Under the pieces are notes generated by a model. It was not told the origin of the DNA. It saw nothing but the letters and a program-made list of their open reading frames with translations, and did not search any database. Source: Mycobacterium mantenii (lineage in GTDB: Bacteria > Actinomycetota > Actinomycetes > Mycobacteriales > Mycobacteriaceae). From it: a DNA stretch of 64,000 nt. Location: assembly GCF_010731775.1 (NCBI RefSeq), contig NZ_AP022590.1, forward strand, positions 2,232,001 through 2,296,000, given 5' to 3'. The position numbers and the translations under genes are program-made. Positions 56,291-64,000 of the stretch are shown piece by piece; the first letter of the stretch is position 1, and each line of letters opens with the position of its first letter.

Positions 56291-56797
56291 TTACGCTCCC
56301 GGCGGCTGCTCCTGCAACTCGAATTGCGTGCCCTTCGCGTGACACTTCGGACATGTCGCGGGGGGATGCACGCCGCGCACCGGCTCACCGCAGACCTGAC
56401 ACGCCCATTCGGTGGCCATCACAGCCACCAGGTCATGGCGGCTCACGATCCCGACCAGGCGGCCCTCCCGCACCACCGGGACCCGGCGGATACGCCGGTC
56501 GATCAGAAGATGCCGGATATCGTCGGCAGCGCTGTCCGGGGTCACGGTGATCACCGCCGTCGTCATCAAATCGCTCGCGACCGCGCCTGCCTTGATCAGC
56601 AGGTCGTGCTCACTGACAAGCCCCAAAAGCGTGCCCGCCCGGTCGACCACGGGCAGCCCACTGATCCCGTGCCGGATGAGGATGTCAGCCAACTGTTGTG
56701 TCGATGCATTGGGCGGCACGGTGATCACCGGCGAGGTCATGATGTCACCGGCTGTCACGTGTGGCAGCGAAACCGCGGTGCTGTCCTGCGGATCCAC
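56291..56797 (-). CDS. CBS-pair protein with C-terminal rubredoxin-like zinc ribbon
   Basis: About 168 residues. Two CBS domains (about 19-70, IMTSPVITVPPNAST..., and 75-125, LMTTAVITVTPDSAA...) resemble hypoxic response protein Hrp1 (Rv2626c). A tail WACQVCGEPV...TCPKCHAKG follows, with two CxxC knuckles of rubredoxin or zinc-ribbon type. CBS pairs bind adenosyl ligands; the metal knuckle may add redox sensing. The start is uncertain: GTG 56797 is a compromise, and the frame stays open to ATG 56872. It lies next to the operator-controlled OsmC gene, divergently. Confidence 0.82.
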   Translation of the reverse strand: MDPQDSTAVSLPHVTAGDIMTSPVITVPPNASTQQLADILIRHGISGLPVVDRAGTLLGLVSEHDLLIKAGAVASDLMTTAVITVTPDSAADDIRHLLIDRRIRRVPVVREGRLVGIVSRHDLVAVMATEWACQVCGEPVRGVHPPATCPKCHAKGTQFELQEQPPGA

Positions 56798-56917
56798 CCT
56801 CGCAGGGTACGCCCGGTGGGCGCCGAAGATTAAGAGTCTTCGTGAAAGGTGAACGTCCTGGCCCACCGTCATCGCTCGCTCCCGACGATCGCTCTGGTCA
56901 GTGCGCGTGCCGCGGGC

Positions 56918-56950
56918 TAGAGTTTACACAAGTATCACTTGTAAAAACCT
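56918..56950 (+). promoter_or_regulatory. Palindromic operator copy 3 (osmC)
   Basis: TAGAGTTTACACAAGT (56918-56933) is identical to the core of copy 1. It is followed by ATC and ACTTGTAAAAACCT, giving the inner palindrome ACAAGTATCACTTGT (spacer one base longer than in copies 1 and 2). It lies about 30 bases upstream of the osmC ribosome site, with the right arm as probable -10. Confidence 0.78.
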
Positions 56951-56978
56951 CACGTGCCCTAGAAAGGGGTCAACGAGC

Positions 56979-57446
56979 ATGAGCATTGCCGAACGGGCCA
57001 CGCAGACCACATGGGAAGGCCCGCTGGCCTCTGGTGAAGGCACGCTGTCGCGGGGCAGCAGCGCAGCTCTGGATGGCCTACCGTTGACGTGGGCCTCCCG
57101 GACTGAGCAGCCGGGCGGTAAGACCAGCCCCGAAGAGCTGGCGGCGGCGGCACACTCGTCGTGTTTCGCGATGGCGCTGGCGTTGAAGTTGGGCGAAAAC
57201 CACACGCCGCCACAGCGACTCGATGTCACGGCCACCGTCATCCTGGACGCGGTCGATGGAATCCCGACGATCACCACGTCGCGGTTGAAAGTCCGGGCGC
57301 AGGTCGCGGGCCTGGACGACGAAGCGTTCGCCACCGTGGTGGGCCAGGCCGCTGCCCTGTGTCCGGTATCGCGATTGTTCGCCGGTGCCACGATCAGCGT
57401 CGATGCCGAGCTCGACGAGAACGAATCCGCCAGCTCCGCGGGCTGA
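56979..57446 (+). CDS. osmC: OsmC-family peroxiredoxin
   Basis: A 155-residue OsmC-type thiol peroxidase that reduces organic and fatty-acid hydroperoxides. The two catalytic cysteines are in AHSSCFAMALAL and AALCPVSRLFAG, and the N-terminal GLPLTWASR block fits OsmC rather than Ohr. ATG 56979 has GAAAGGGG upstream. It is the first of three genes on the plus strand with a hemerythrin-like gene and a ferredoxin (gaps of 16 and 63 bases) and carries operator copy 3. Confidence 0.92.
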   Translation: MSIAERATQTTWEGPLASGEGTLSRGSSAALDGLPLTWASRTEQPGGKTSPEELAAAAHSSCFAMALALKLGENHTPPQRLDVTATVILDAVDGIPTITTSRLKVRAQVAGLDDEAFATVVGQAAALCPVSRLFAGATISVDAELDENESASSAG

Positions 57447-57462
57447 CGCAGAGGAGCACGCG

Positions 57463-57936
57463 ATGCCCAGCCTGACCTTGGCTGCCGAGCTGACGAGGGA
57501 ACACCGCGAGATCGACGCTGCAATAGAGACTTTCATGGAGAAGCTCGATTGCGGCGGCATCCAGCACGAGCTCCTAACCGAGACATTGGAAGCGCTGCGC
57601 CGGCACATCTACCTCGAAGAGGTGTTCCTGTTCCCTCCGCTCCGGGACGCCGGGATCGTGATGCCGATCTTCGTGATGATGCGCGAGCATGGTCAGCTGT
57701 GGCGCACCATGGATGCACTCACGGATCTGCTCGCTGACGGAAACGACAACTTGCGGCTGAGGGATACGTGCGTGCAGCTGCTGGACCAACTTCACCAGCA
57801 CAACTCAAAAGAGGAGCCGGTCATCTATCCCAACGCCGACACCGACGTACCACCACAAACGAGCGCGGAACTGCGCCGGTTCATCGAGACCGGCCGCGCC
57901 CCGGATGGATGGGTATGCCAGCAAGCCGGTGGGTGA
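57463..57936 (+). CDS. Hemerythrin (HHE)-domain protein
   Basis: A 157-residue four-helix HHE protein. Candidate di-iron ligands occur in order: REHREID, RRHIYLEEVFLFP (HxxxE), MREHGQLW and HQHNSKEEPVIYP (HxxxE). These proteins bind O2, NO or peroxide or store iron. The start is ATG 57463 with GAGGAG upstream, 16 bases after osmC, so the two are co-transcribed. Confidence 0.9.
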   Translation: MPSLTLAAELTREHREIDAAIETFMEKLDCGGIQHELLTETLEALRRHIYLEEVFLFPPLRDAGIVMPIFVMMREHGQLWRTMDALTDLLADGNDNLRLRDTCVQLLDQLHQHNSKEEPVIYPNADTDVPPQTSAELRRFIETGRAPDGWVCQQAGG

Positions 57937-57999
57937 GGTTCGACTGTTGTGCTCTCCCAGCCCATCCGACAGCCGGAGTCGGACTAAAGGAGGATTCAC

Positions 58000-58191
58000 A
58001 TGCGCGTCGTGGTAGACCGTGATCGCTGTGAGGGCAACGCGTTCTGCGTGAATATCGCGCCGGAGGTGTTCCAACTCGATGACGACGAGTACGCCGTGGT
58101 CATCACCGACCCCGTCCCCGTCGAGCAGGAGACGCTGGTCGAGCAGGCGATCGAAGCCTGCCCTCGCGCGGCGTTATCCCGCGCAGACTAG
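58000..58191 (+). CDS. P450-type small ferredoxin
   Basis: A 63-residue ferredoxin. Ligands are CEGNAFC and the late CPRAA, the C-x2-X-x2-C...CP pattern of mycobacterial 3Fe-4S ferredoxins with Asn in the variable position. Such proteins commonly serve cytochrome P450s or sterol/quinone oxygenases. No P450 lies in this window. A very strong AAAGGAGG precedes ATG 58000. It resembles the C-terminal domain of the BKACE fusion at 39803. Confidence 0.92.
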   Translation: MRVVVDRDRCEGNAFCVNIAPEVFQLDDDEYAVVITDPVPVEQETLVEQAIEACPRAALSRAD

Positions 58192-58259
58192 CATTCGGCT
58201 GACGCTGAGTCTGCTGCGTCACAACGGATTTCGAGCTGCCTGTCTGAAGTAGCGGTTGC

Positions 58260-59027
58260 CTACCGCTTGGTCAGGCGCAGCCGCCAGGCCTCCGGCCCGC
58301 GCTGCTCGTACTGAATTTCGAGCTGGCCCGAGGTGCGGTGGTCGAGTTGGTGCAAAAGCGGGATTGGATCATGGGGAGCCACCAGCACCAGCGTGCCGCC
58401 GACCGGAACGGCGTCGAACGCGCCGAACACGGTGGCATGCCGGATCGAGTGCGGCACGTCGCGAACGTCGAGCACGGGAGTGTCGGTATCGGCTTCGCCA
58501 CAGCCGCAGGTGTGCGATGGCTCGGCGCCGTTGGTTGGGCGGGCATGACCGAGGAGTTCATGCATCCCGTGGGTCACCTCGACGAGGGAGACCTCCGGAT
58601 TGCCGGCCACGATCGGCAGGATCCGCTCGTTCTCGTCGGTCAGGTGGGCGTCGAACACCACCCGCAGGGCGTGGCCGGACGCGGCCGCACGCAGCGGTGG
58701 CTCGATGCGGATGCGCTCGACGAGTGAGCCGATGATGCGGTGCACCGCGATCATCGATTCGACCAGCGGCCGCGCGCGCTCGGTCCGGGTGGCGGCCGGG
58801 TAGAGGCGGTCCTCTTCAGCGGCGGCGTGCGGCAGCAGCTCGCCGGTCAGGAAGGCCAGGGCCGCGGCGCGCGCCGGCTCGAAGTCCGCACCGCGCTCGA
58901 CCGCCCACAGCATCGCATCGGTGAGCACCGCAAGCTTTCCGGCGAGCTGAGCGTGATGACCCTTGATGGCTTCGACCGCCTCGCCGTCAGCAGCTGTGGA
59001 CGCGACGATCACATCGTTGGCCAGCAT
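58260..59027 (-). CDS. Hemerythrin-like protein with C-terminal DUF2249 domain
   Basis: 255 residues. An HHE bundle (about 18-150, with KGHHAQL, LPHAAAEEDRLYP, VHRIIGSL and FDAHLTDENERILP) is joined by a linker with CGCG to a DUF2249 domain (about 185-255, DVRDVPHSIRHATVFGAFDAVPVGG...). DUF2249 proteins are frequent partners in nitrogen-oxide metabolism and NO response. ATG 59027 follows GGAAGGAA. It is divergent from a SufR-like regulator, with less than 100 bases and one palindrome between them. Confidence 0.88.
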   Translation of the reverse strand: MLANDVIVASTAADGEAVEAIKGHHAQLAGKLAVLTDAMLWAVERGADFEPARAAALAFLTGELLPHAAAEEDRLYPAATRTERARPLVESMIAVHRIIGSLVERIRIEPPLRAAASGHALRVVFDAHLTDENERILPIVAGNPEVSLVEVTHGMHELLGHARPTNGAEPSHTCGCGEADTDTPVLDVRDVPHSIRHATVFGAFDAVPVGGTLVLVAPHDPIPLLHQLDHRTSGQLEIQYEQRGPEAWRLRLTKR

Positions 59028-59103
59028 GTTGGTTCCTTCCCGTCGAGTCCAGAAGCTCCGCTGAGCGAATGGTGACTCAATTGCCCTATGTGCCTTGCCC
59101 TCT

Positions 59104-59121
59104 AATTTACTACACTAAATT
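59104..59121. promoter_or_regulatory. Palindrome overlapping the promoter of the second SufR-like regulator
   Basis: AATTTA, a 6-base spacer CTACAC, and TAAATT form a perfect inverted repeat. The -10 hexamer TACACT (59111-59116) lies inside it and ends 7 bases before the GTG at 59124, implying a leaderless mRNA that would be switched off by a protein bound here. Autoregulation, together with control of the divergent hemerythrin gene, is the natural reading. Confidence 0.65.
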
Positions 59122-59123
59122 CC

Positions 59124-59834
59124 GTGAAAAAAGGCTTGGCCGTCTTGGGGCCCGAACCGACGCCGGTGCTCCGGTCGCCGGTGGCGCTGTCCGGGCAGCG
59201 ACTGCGGGTGCTCGAGTATGTGCGCGCGCACTCCCCCGTCCGGGTCGCTGACGCCGCCACCGCTCTTGAGCTGCACCCCAACACCGTTCGCGAACACCTC
59301 GACGCGGTCGTTGGGCTCGGGCTCGCGGAGCGCTCCACGGCAACCGCACTCGGACGCGGACGTCCGGCGGCGTTGTATCGCGTGTCGGCCGCCGACCCCG
59401 CCGTCGCGGTCCGCGATTACGCGGGTCTGGCGACCGCACTGGCCGGTCACCTGGCTCGCACCAGCGCCCACCCCGAGCGCGATGCGCGGGCGGCCGGCAT
59501 CGAGTGGGGGCGCGAACTCATCGACGAGGGGAATGAGGCCGGCAGCGATCCGCGGCAGTCCGTGCTCGAGGCGCTGACCCGCCTCGGCTTCGCACCCGAC
59601 CACGAAGAACGCACCCCGGGCGCCCGACGGGGCATCGCGTTGCGCCGCTGCCCGTTGCTGGACGCCGCCCGCCGTTACCCCACCGTCGTCTGTCAGGTCC
59701 ACCTCGGAATCGTCGCGGGAATGCTGGAGCGGCTAGGCGCCCCCAATGAACGGGGCCTCGATCTCATTCCATTCGCAGAACCCGGCGCCTGCCGCCTGTT
59801 TCTGCCCGATCCCGTTGTGCAACATGGTAGCTGA
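59124..59834 (+). CDS. Winged-helix regulator with three-Cys (SufR-like) C-terminus, second copy
   Basis: A 236-residue paralogue of the regulator at 47112. The winged helix is about 25-90 (AATALELHPNTVREHLDAV) and the C-terminal cysteines are Cys176-x13-Cys190-x32-Cys223, in RRCPLLD, VVCQVHL and GACRLF. The shared C-x13-C spacing suggests the same Fe-S cluster chemistry. The start is GTG 59124; with the -10 only 7 bases away and no ribosome site, it is probably translated from a leaderless mRNA. Confidence 0.83.
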   Translation: MKKGLAVLGPEPTPVLRSPVALSGQRLRVLEYVRAHSPVRVADAATALELHPNTVREHLDAVVGLGLAERSTATALGRGRPAALYRVSAADPAVAVRDYAGLATALAGHLARTSAHPERDARAAGIEWGRELIDEGNEAGSDPRQSVLEALTRLGFAPDHEERTPGARRGIALRRCPLLDAARRYPTVVCQVHLGIVAGMLERLGAPNERGLDLIPFAEPGACRLFLPDPVVQHGS

Positions 59835-60094
59835 TCGAAGAATCCCAGCCCGGGCGCTACTGCTGGTTGCCGGCGGGTTCGCGCTTTTGGCCGGACTCGA
59901 TGCAGCGCTGGTGCCGCTCGGCCTGCCTGCGCCGATCAAGACGGCGCGGCTGACCGAATGCACGGTGTCTCGGTAGTGCTCGGGTTCGTCGGCACGGTGG
60001 TTGCGCTGAAGCTAACCCGGGGAGCGCCTCTGGCTAGACACTGGCAACGAGTGACAGTCCTCGACGACCGCGTATTTGCTTGCGTTGCTTACTG
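59824..60094 (+). pseudogene. Small membrane protein gene with a frameshift
   Basis: A frame from ATG 59824 encodes a hydrophobic segment (ALLLVAGGFALLAGLDAALVPLGLPAP) and stops at 59976. Shifting frame just before the stop (about 59955) continues into a second hydrophobic stretch (MHGVSVVLGFVGTVVALKLTRG). Two membrane spans across a one-base shift suggest a degraded small membrane protein. The tail would overlap the convergent acyltransferase gene, so the 3' end is uncertain. Confidence 0.4.
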
Positions 60095-61443
60095 ATTGCT
60101 ACCAGATGTGCCACTGCCAACTCGATTCCGCGGGCCAGTGCGTCGATATCAGCCACGGCGTCGTAGTCGGCGAGGACACCGAAGAACAGATCCTCGGCAT
60201 AGCTGAGCATTGCCACACCGGTGCGCAATTGCATCGCGATCGGCGGGACCGGAAACACACTGAGCACCCGTCGGCCCATGAGTTGCAGTGGTTGACGAGG
60301 GCCCGGGACATTCGTCGCCAAGGTGGTAATGCCGCGCTGCGGTAGCTGGGTCAATAATCGGACGGCCCAGGCGGTCAGGGGAAACGGAATGCGGTTAGCC
60401 ATCGACACGAATGCGTGACTCGCCTGACGCTGACCGTGAGATTTTGTTCGGTCCAGTCGCGAATGGACAATCCGCAGCCGCTGAAGCGGGTGCTGCTCGT
60501 CGACAGGTAGGTACGGAAGCATCACGGAGACGCGGTTGTCCGTCTTATCGAACGCGTCGGCAGACCGCATCGACACCGGCACCAACGCGCGAAGCGCATC
60601 CGGCAGAGGTGCTTCCCCCCGTTGGAGGAGGACGTCGCGGTAACTCTCCGTGATAGCGGCGAGCGCAACGTCGTTGATGGTGACATCGAAAGTCCGACAT
60701 ATCTGCGCGATGTCGGCGAGAGGGACCCGCGCGACGCTGTAGCGACGTAAAGTTGTTATCGGCCCGTTCAGCGACGTCGTGGTGGGGCGCAGCAAACCGG
60801 CGGCAATTTCTGCAGCACCCAATGCCGTACGGGTGGCGGCCGCCGTGATGGCAGCCGATGCGTTCCACAGGCCCCCCAGCACGCTCAGTGGATTTACATC
60901 CCAGAGACTCTGCGAGAGACCTTGCGCCTTAGGCTCTTTGGTGGCGCGGATATCGGTTGCGAAGCTCTCGCCGATGCCGTCGTCGCATAGGCCGGCTAGC
61001 ATGTGGGTGGCGGCAATTCCGTCGGCCATGCAGTGGTGGATCTTGGTGAGCATTGCCCACCGATTGTCACTGAGGCCTTCGATGATCCAGATTTCCCACA
61101 GCGGCCGATCCCGGTCGAGACGCCGAGAAAGCGCATCGGCGGCAATCTGGAATAGCTCTCGGTCGTCTCCGGGCCGTGGTAGGGCGATGTGTCGTACGTG
61201 ACGGCCGAGATCAAAGTCCGGATCGTCCACCCATTCCGGTGCGCCGAGGTCAAACGGGCGCGTTCGCAGCCGCTGGCCGAACCGGGGGCACGCGCGAACC
61301 CGCCGAGCAAGTGTTGCCATCAACGAATCACGGTCCGGGATCGGCCCCTCGATGACCGCCAAACCGCCGATCGCCAAACTCACGTGCCGGTCAGCGTCTT
61401 CCGCTTTGAGAAAGCCCGCATCAAGGGTTGTCAATTGATCCAT
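60034..61443 (-). CDS. Wax ester synthase/diacylglycerol acyltransferase (Tgs family)
   Basis: A 469-residue WS/DGAT. The catalytic motif HHxxxDG is HHCMADG (His136, His137, Asp141), and the later blocks NDVALAAI and TNVPGPRQP are typical. These enzymes make triacylglycerol or wax esters from acyl-CoA, and the M. tuberculosis member Tgs1 works in hypoxic dormancy. The start is ATG 61443 (MDQLTTLDAGF) with GGGAGG upstream and a TATAAA -10 close by. It closes the stress island and would channel reductant into storage lipid. Confidence 0.93.
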   Translation of the reverse strand: MDQLTTLDAGFLKAEDADRHVSLAIGGLAVIEGPIPDRDSLMATLARRVRACPRFGQRLRTRPFDLGAPEWVDDPDFDLGRHVRHIALPRPGDDRELFQIAADALSRRLDRDRPLWEIWIIEGLSDNRWAMLTKIHHCMADGIAATHMLAGLCDDGIGESFATDIRATKEPKAQGLSQSLWDVNPLSVLGGLWNASAAITAAATRTALGAAEIAAGLLRPTTTSLNGPITTLRRYSVARVPLADIAQICRTFDVTINDVALAAITESYRDVLLQRGEAPLPDALRALVPVSMRSADAFDKTDNRVSVMLPYLPVDEQHPLQRLRIVHSRLDRTKSHGQRQASHAFVSMANRIPFPLTAWAVRLLTQLPQRGITTLATNVPGPRQPLQLMGRRVLSVFPVPPIAMQLRTGVAMLSYAEDLFFGVLADYDAVADIDALARGIELAVAHLVAISKQRKQIRGRRGLSLVASV

Positions 61444-61707
61444 GACCGCACCTCCCAACTTTATATGCAACTAGTAGTAACACCATTTACGCCTGCGCTG
61501 CGGGCGCGACAGCAGGGCCAAAAGTCCCCAAGCCGAGCGGCCCGGCACCCGGCCGGATAACAGCGCGGAAATCTGCCCCAGCACTCTCAGGCATGGGACG
61601 AAAGACGTTTTGGCACTGTCGGTTAGCGCTTAGATGCATGCGCTCCGACGGGCTTGGAACCATCCTGATCATCTGCCCAAGTGCCCTCTCGTAAGTTGCC
61701 CAACCAC

Positions 61708-61736
61708 CTATTTAACGGATATTATTCATTAAAATA
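61708..61736. promoter_or_regulatory. Motif B, copy 2
   Basis: CTATTTAACGGATATTATTC and the following bases reproduce the acg/SufR intergenic sequence: GGATATTATTCATTAA (61717-61732) is identical, and CTATTTA upstream is also shared. The right arm of the palindrome is damaged (AAAATA for AATAATA). No gene start lies within 100 bases on either side, so it may be a relic or control tgs from 270 bases away. Confidence 0.5.
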
Positions 61737-61791
61737 CCTCCCGGCGCAAGCAAATACCTCCCGGCGCAAGCAAATACCTCCCGGCGCAAGC
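61732..61791. repeat. Three perfect tandem copies of a 20-base unit
   Basis: The unit aaatacctcccggcgcaagc occurs at 61732-61751, 61752-61771 and 61772-61791 without a mismatch. There are no spacers, so it is a minisatellite (MIRU/VNTR-like), not a CRISPR. Each unit contains CCTCCC, the complement of a ribosome site. Copy number may vary between strains. Confidence 0.9.
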
Positions 61792-62124
61792 GGCTTAACC
61801 GCCGGCTCGCCCGAGTGAGCGGGATGGTTGAAGGTCGTACGCCTGCTCGCCCGGCTCTCGATTGTCGAAGAGGCGGAAGTTGTGAACTTCGTCGGCGACG
61901 GTGATCGCACCGCACGCCACAGTCACCACGATCATCCGAACTGCCCCGAACCCACCGCTCCTGTGACCTGCACCAGTGCGCGATCGATTCACTAGCATCA
62001 ACCGCATTCCCTTCGTACGTCTTGCGCCGCGCGCCCGCCTGGCCAAAGTGTTTGGCGCCAGCCAGGAGCCGATGGTGCGCTCGGTGGCAGCCGTGTCATC
62101 GCAGCTGGTAGCGTTAACAGCACT

Positions 62125-62571
62125 GTGAGTTTCGGAGTTGGAATACCGTCACGGTGGCCACGACAACAAGCTGCGTCAGCCATCGTTGCTGCGCTAGCCC
62201 TCCTCGCAGCTGTGTTCAGTTGCGGGGCTTTGCGCGCCGAGACGACAACCGATGCGTTGGAGTCCAACGTAGTGACCTCATCGATCGGTCCGGTTTCTGG
62301 CCCGACGGCGTTGACCACCGAGTCGGCCCCCGTCCGTCGTGTTGGCGTGGGGTCGACCGTGAACGATGACCAGGCGTTCAAAAGCGGAGGGCTGAAGCGC
62401 TTTCGGTCAACCACTGTGGCGCTCTCCACACCCCGCCCGTCCGGATCCGCGGTACCCCCAACGGTCGGGATTCTTCGGTTTCAGCAGCGGGTTGACGCAC
62501 CCGCTCGCGCGCCGGCGTCAAGCTCCGTCAGCCAGAATCTGTTGATTCGGTTCTGCATCGCCCGGTGCTGA
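62125..62571 (+). CDS. Possible small exported protein
   Basis: A 148-codon frame from GTG 62125. Residues 14-37 look like a signal peptide (SAIVAALALLAAVFSCGALRAE), and the rest is Ser/Thr/Val-rich without a known domain. There is no ribosome site, and the C-terminal third is arginine-rich, so the frame may run out of real coding sequence. The existence of the gene is uncertain. Confidence 0.35.
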   Translation: MSFGVGIPSRWPRQQAASAIVAALALLAAVFSCGALRAETTTDALESNVVTSSIGPVSGPTALTTESAPVRRVGVGSTVNDDQAFKSGGLKRFRSTTVALSTPRPSGSAVPPTVGILRFQQRVDAPARAPASSSVSQNLLIRFCIARC

Positions 62572-62942
62572 TCAAGCGCGGCTTTTACGTCGGCGCGCAC
62601 CACTGTCGCGGCAGGTTAAACATTAGCCGCCAATAGCTTTCGGGTCCTTGGCATCGGCTGATCCGATCGTCGCGGCTACTGCATCGGTGTGCCCGATGCT
62701 GTCCACGCCGACATGGCGCGAGACCAGCGCGCCAGTTCCGCAAAATTCGATTGTCAAGCGGCGAACCGTCCGCGACGTAGCTCACCATGCCGCCATTGCG
62801 CGACGCCTTGGCGAATTTCATTTCGTCACGACTGCTTCGACTGCTGACCGGATGTCGTGCGCGCGAAGCCTCCACGGCAACCCGAGGCGACGGCGCAATC
62901 AAAGGTCAGCCCAGACGAACAACCAAGAAATTAGGGATAGAC
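62572..62942. other. Gene-free stretch upstream of the second PPE gene
   Basis: About 370 bases. Short frames exist on both strands but none has a recognisable domain or ribosome site. It presumably contains the PPE promoter. Confidence 0.45.
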
Positions 62943-64000
62943 ATGGATTTTGGCGCTTTACCACCAGAGATCAACTCTGGCCGAATGTACGTGGGGCCTG
63001 GGCCCGCCACCTTGCTGGCTGCCGCCGCGGGGTGGGAGTCGCTGGCCGCCGAGCTGACGGACGGCGCCGGCAGCTATCACGCCGTGATCGCGAGTCTCAC
63101 CGACGAAACCTGGTCGGGGCCGGCATCGATGTCGATGGCGGCGGCGGTCATGCCCTACATAGCGTGGATGACGGCGACCGCCGAGCAGTGCGGGCAGGCC
63201 GCGGCGCAGGCAACGGCGGCCGCGGCAGCGTTCGAAACCGCATACGCGATGACGGTGCCGCCTCCCCTGGTGGCGGCCAACCGGGCGCGCCTTCTCGCGT
63301 TGATTCAGACCAACATCTTCGGGCAGAACACGCCGGCCATCATGGCGACTGAGGCCGAGTACAGCGAGATGTGGGCCCAGAACGCCACCGCGATGTACAA
63401 CTACGCGGCCAATTCGGCTTCCGCATCGACACTTTCGCCCGTGCCGTCGCCGCCGCAAACGGCCAATCCGGCGGCCGCCGGCCACCTCGTCGCCATCACC
63501 CATGCGGCAGCCCAATCCGGCAGTACCGCACACACATCGGCGACGCAGGTGATCTCCTCGGTGCCCCAGACTCTGCAAAGTCTCTCAACCCCCGGCTCTT
63601 CCTCGAGCGGCGGTCTGTCGCAGGCGGCGATGGGCACCGGAGCGTCGCTGGGATCGTCGGGAGCCTCCGCCCCCTTCAGTTCACTGTCGAGTCTGACCGG
63701 CGCCTCGGGTAAAGGCGCGACAAAGACCGCAAGCACCGGTGCGGGCGCGGCCTCGGGACTGGCGTCGGCGCTCGCTGCCGCACCCGCAGCGGACGGAGCC
63801 GCCGCCGGGCTGGCATCCGAGGCGGCCGGGTACGGCGCCGACGGCGCCGGTTTGATCGCCGACGGCGGTGGAATCGGCATAGACCTCTACGGCCTCGATC
63901 TGGATTACCAGGGCTTGGCGCTGGATGAAGCGGGCGCGGGCTCCATTTTGGGGGCCGAGGGTAGCGCCGGGATAGCAGGCATGGGAGGTGCGGGTGCCGC
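62943..64000 (+). CDS. PPE protein, C-terminus beyond the window
   Basis: At least 352 codons from ATG 62943, open to the window end. The PPE domain is complete: [20 protein letters not shown] at the start, WSGPASM as the WxG motif, and [27 protein letters not shown] near 125-155. Past residue 180 the chain is Ala/Gly/Ser-rich low complexity. It is closely similar in plan to the PPE at 29676 in its first 170 residues. No PE gene lies just upstream. The subgroup cannot be set without the C-terminus. Confidence 0.92.
   Translation, partial: MDFGALPPEINSGRMYVGPGPATLLAAAAGWESLAAELTDGAGSYHAVIASLTDETWSGPASMSMAAAVMPYIAWMTATAEQCGQAAAQATAAAAAFETAYAMTVPPPLVAANRARLLALIQTNIFGQNTPAIMATEAEYSEMWAQNATAMYNYAANSASASTLSPVPSPPQTANPAAAGHLVAITHAAAQSGSTAHTSATQVISSVPQTLQSLSTPGSSSSGGLSQAAMGTGASLGSSGASAPFSSLSSLTGASGKGATKTASTGAGAASGLASALAAAPAADGAAAGLASEAAGYGADGAGLIADGGGIGIDLYGLDLDYQGLALDEAGAGSILGAEGSAGIAGMGGAGA

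Larger units (their letters stand above)
61444..62124. other. Gene-free stretch with motif B and a tandem repeat
   Basis: About 680 bases without a convincing gene. It contains the tgs promoter, motif B copy 2 and three tandem 20-base repeats. A minus-strand frame at 61795-62046 includes a hydrophobic run but has no support. Confidence 0.5.

Noticed and set aside
61732..61791. Possible CRISPR array
   Set aside because: The three repeats abut directly with no spacers, and no cas genes are present.
61795..62046. Minus-strand small membrane ORF
   Set aside because: It has one hydrophobic run but no ribosome site, no homology I recognise and a basic, low-complexity remainder.

Overview
The window is high-GC actinobacterial DNA from a Mycobacterium, most likely a non-tuberculous species. 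The evidence is a complete mycobactin (mbt) locus in the order hrcA-dnaJ2 / MTB12 antigen / mbtH-G-F-E-D-C-B <-> mbtA, two PPE proteins, PapA and WS/DGAT acyltransferases, an Acg-type nitroreductase and mycobacterial-type leaderless promoters. I see no rRNA, tRNA, IS element, phage gene or CRISPR array.

Region 1 (1-5 kb) holds the start of dnaJ2, hrcA, a small conserved protein, a CMD enzyme coupled to an ECF41-type sigma factor, and two tandem MTB12 secreted antigens. Region 2 (4.9-27.8 kb) is the mycobactin assembly line. Genes overlap by 1-20 bases and are driven by a divergent mbtB/mbtA promoter with two adjacent IdeR boxes. It differs from the M. tuberculosis layout: the thioesterase is a separate gene (mbtT), MbtE has two full modules with an odd second adenylation domain, and mbtI/mbtJ do not follow mbtA. 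In their place is a type I DAHP synthase whose leader has the parts of a ribosome-mediated attenuator: a leaderless 24-residue peptide with adjacent Tyr-Trp-Arg-Phe codons followed by an intrinsic terminator.

Region 3 (29-39.6 kb) has a broken TetR gene, a PPE-SVP protein with a SHOCT tail, malic enzyme, a ~1 kb gene-free stretch, and a tightly packed operon of a PapA acyltransferase, a fused two-domain ABC-2 permease, a second condensation-fold protein and a polytopic membrane protein. I read it as an undescribed lipid or glycolipid assembly/export operon.

Region 4 (39.8-61.5 kb) is a redox, hypoxia and nitrosative-stress island. It contains a BKACE-ferredoxin fusion, FdxA, a cytochrome b/molybdopterin oxidoreductase, a cupin, paralogous CtaD and SdhB, a truncated haemoglobin, two paralogous three-cysteine (SufR-like) regulators, Acg, a PRC-barrel protein, an aconitase paralogue, an AhpD-like protein, a CBS-rubredoxin protein, OsmC, two hemerythrin-type proteins, a P450-type ferredoxin and a WS/DGAT. 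Three of its promoters share a long palindrome (TAGAGTTTAYACAAGT...TTGTA) that embeds the -10 element, so it looks like a regulon. The island also carries decay: a PDH-like operon lacking E1alpha, with truncated E1beta and frameshifted E2, an NADH dehydrogenase stub, and a frameshifted membrane gene. The window ends inside a second PPE gene.
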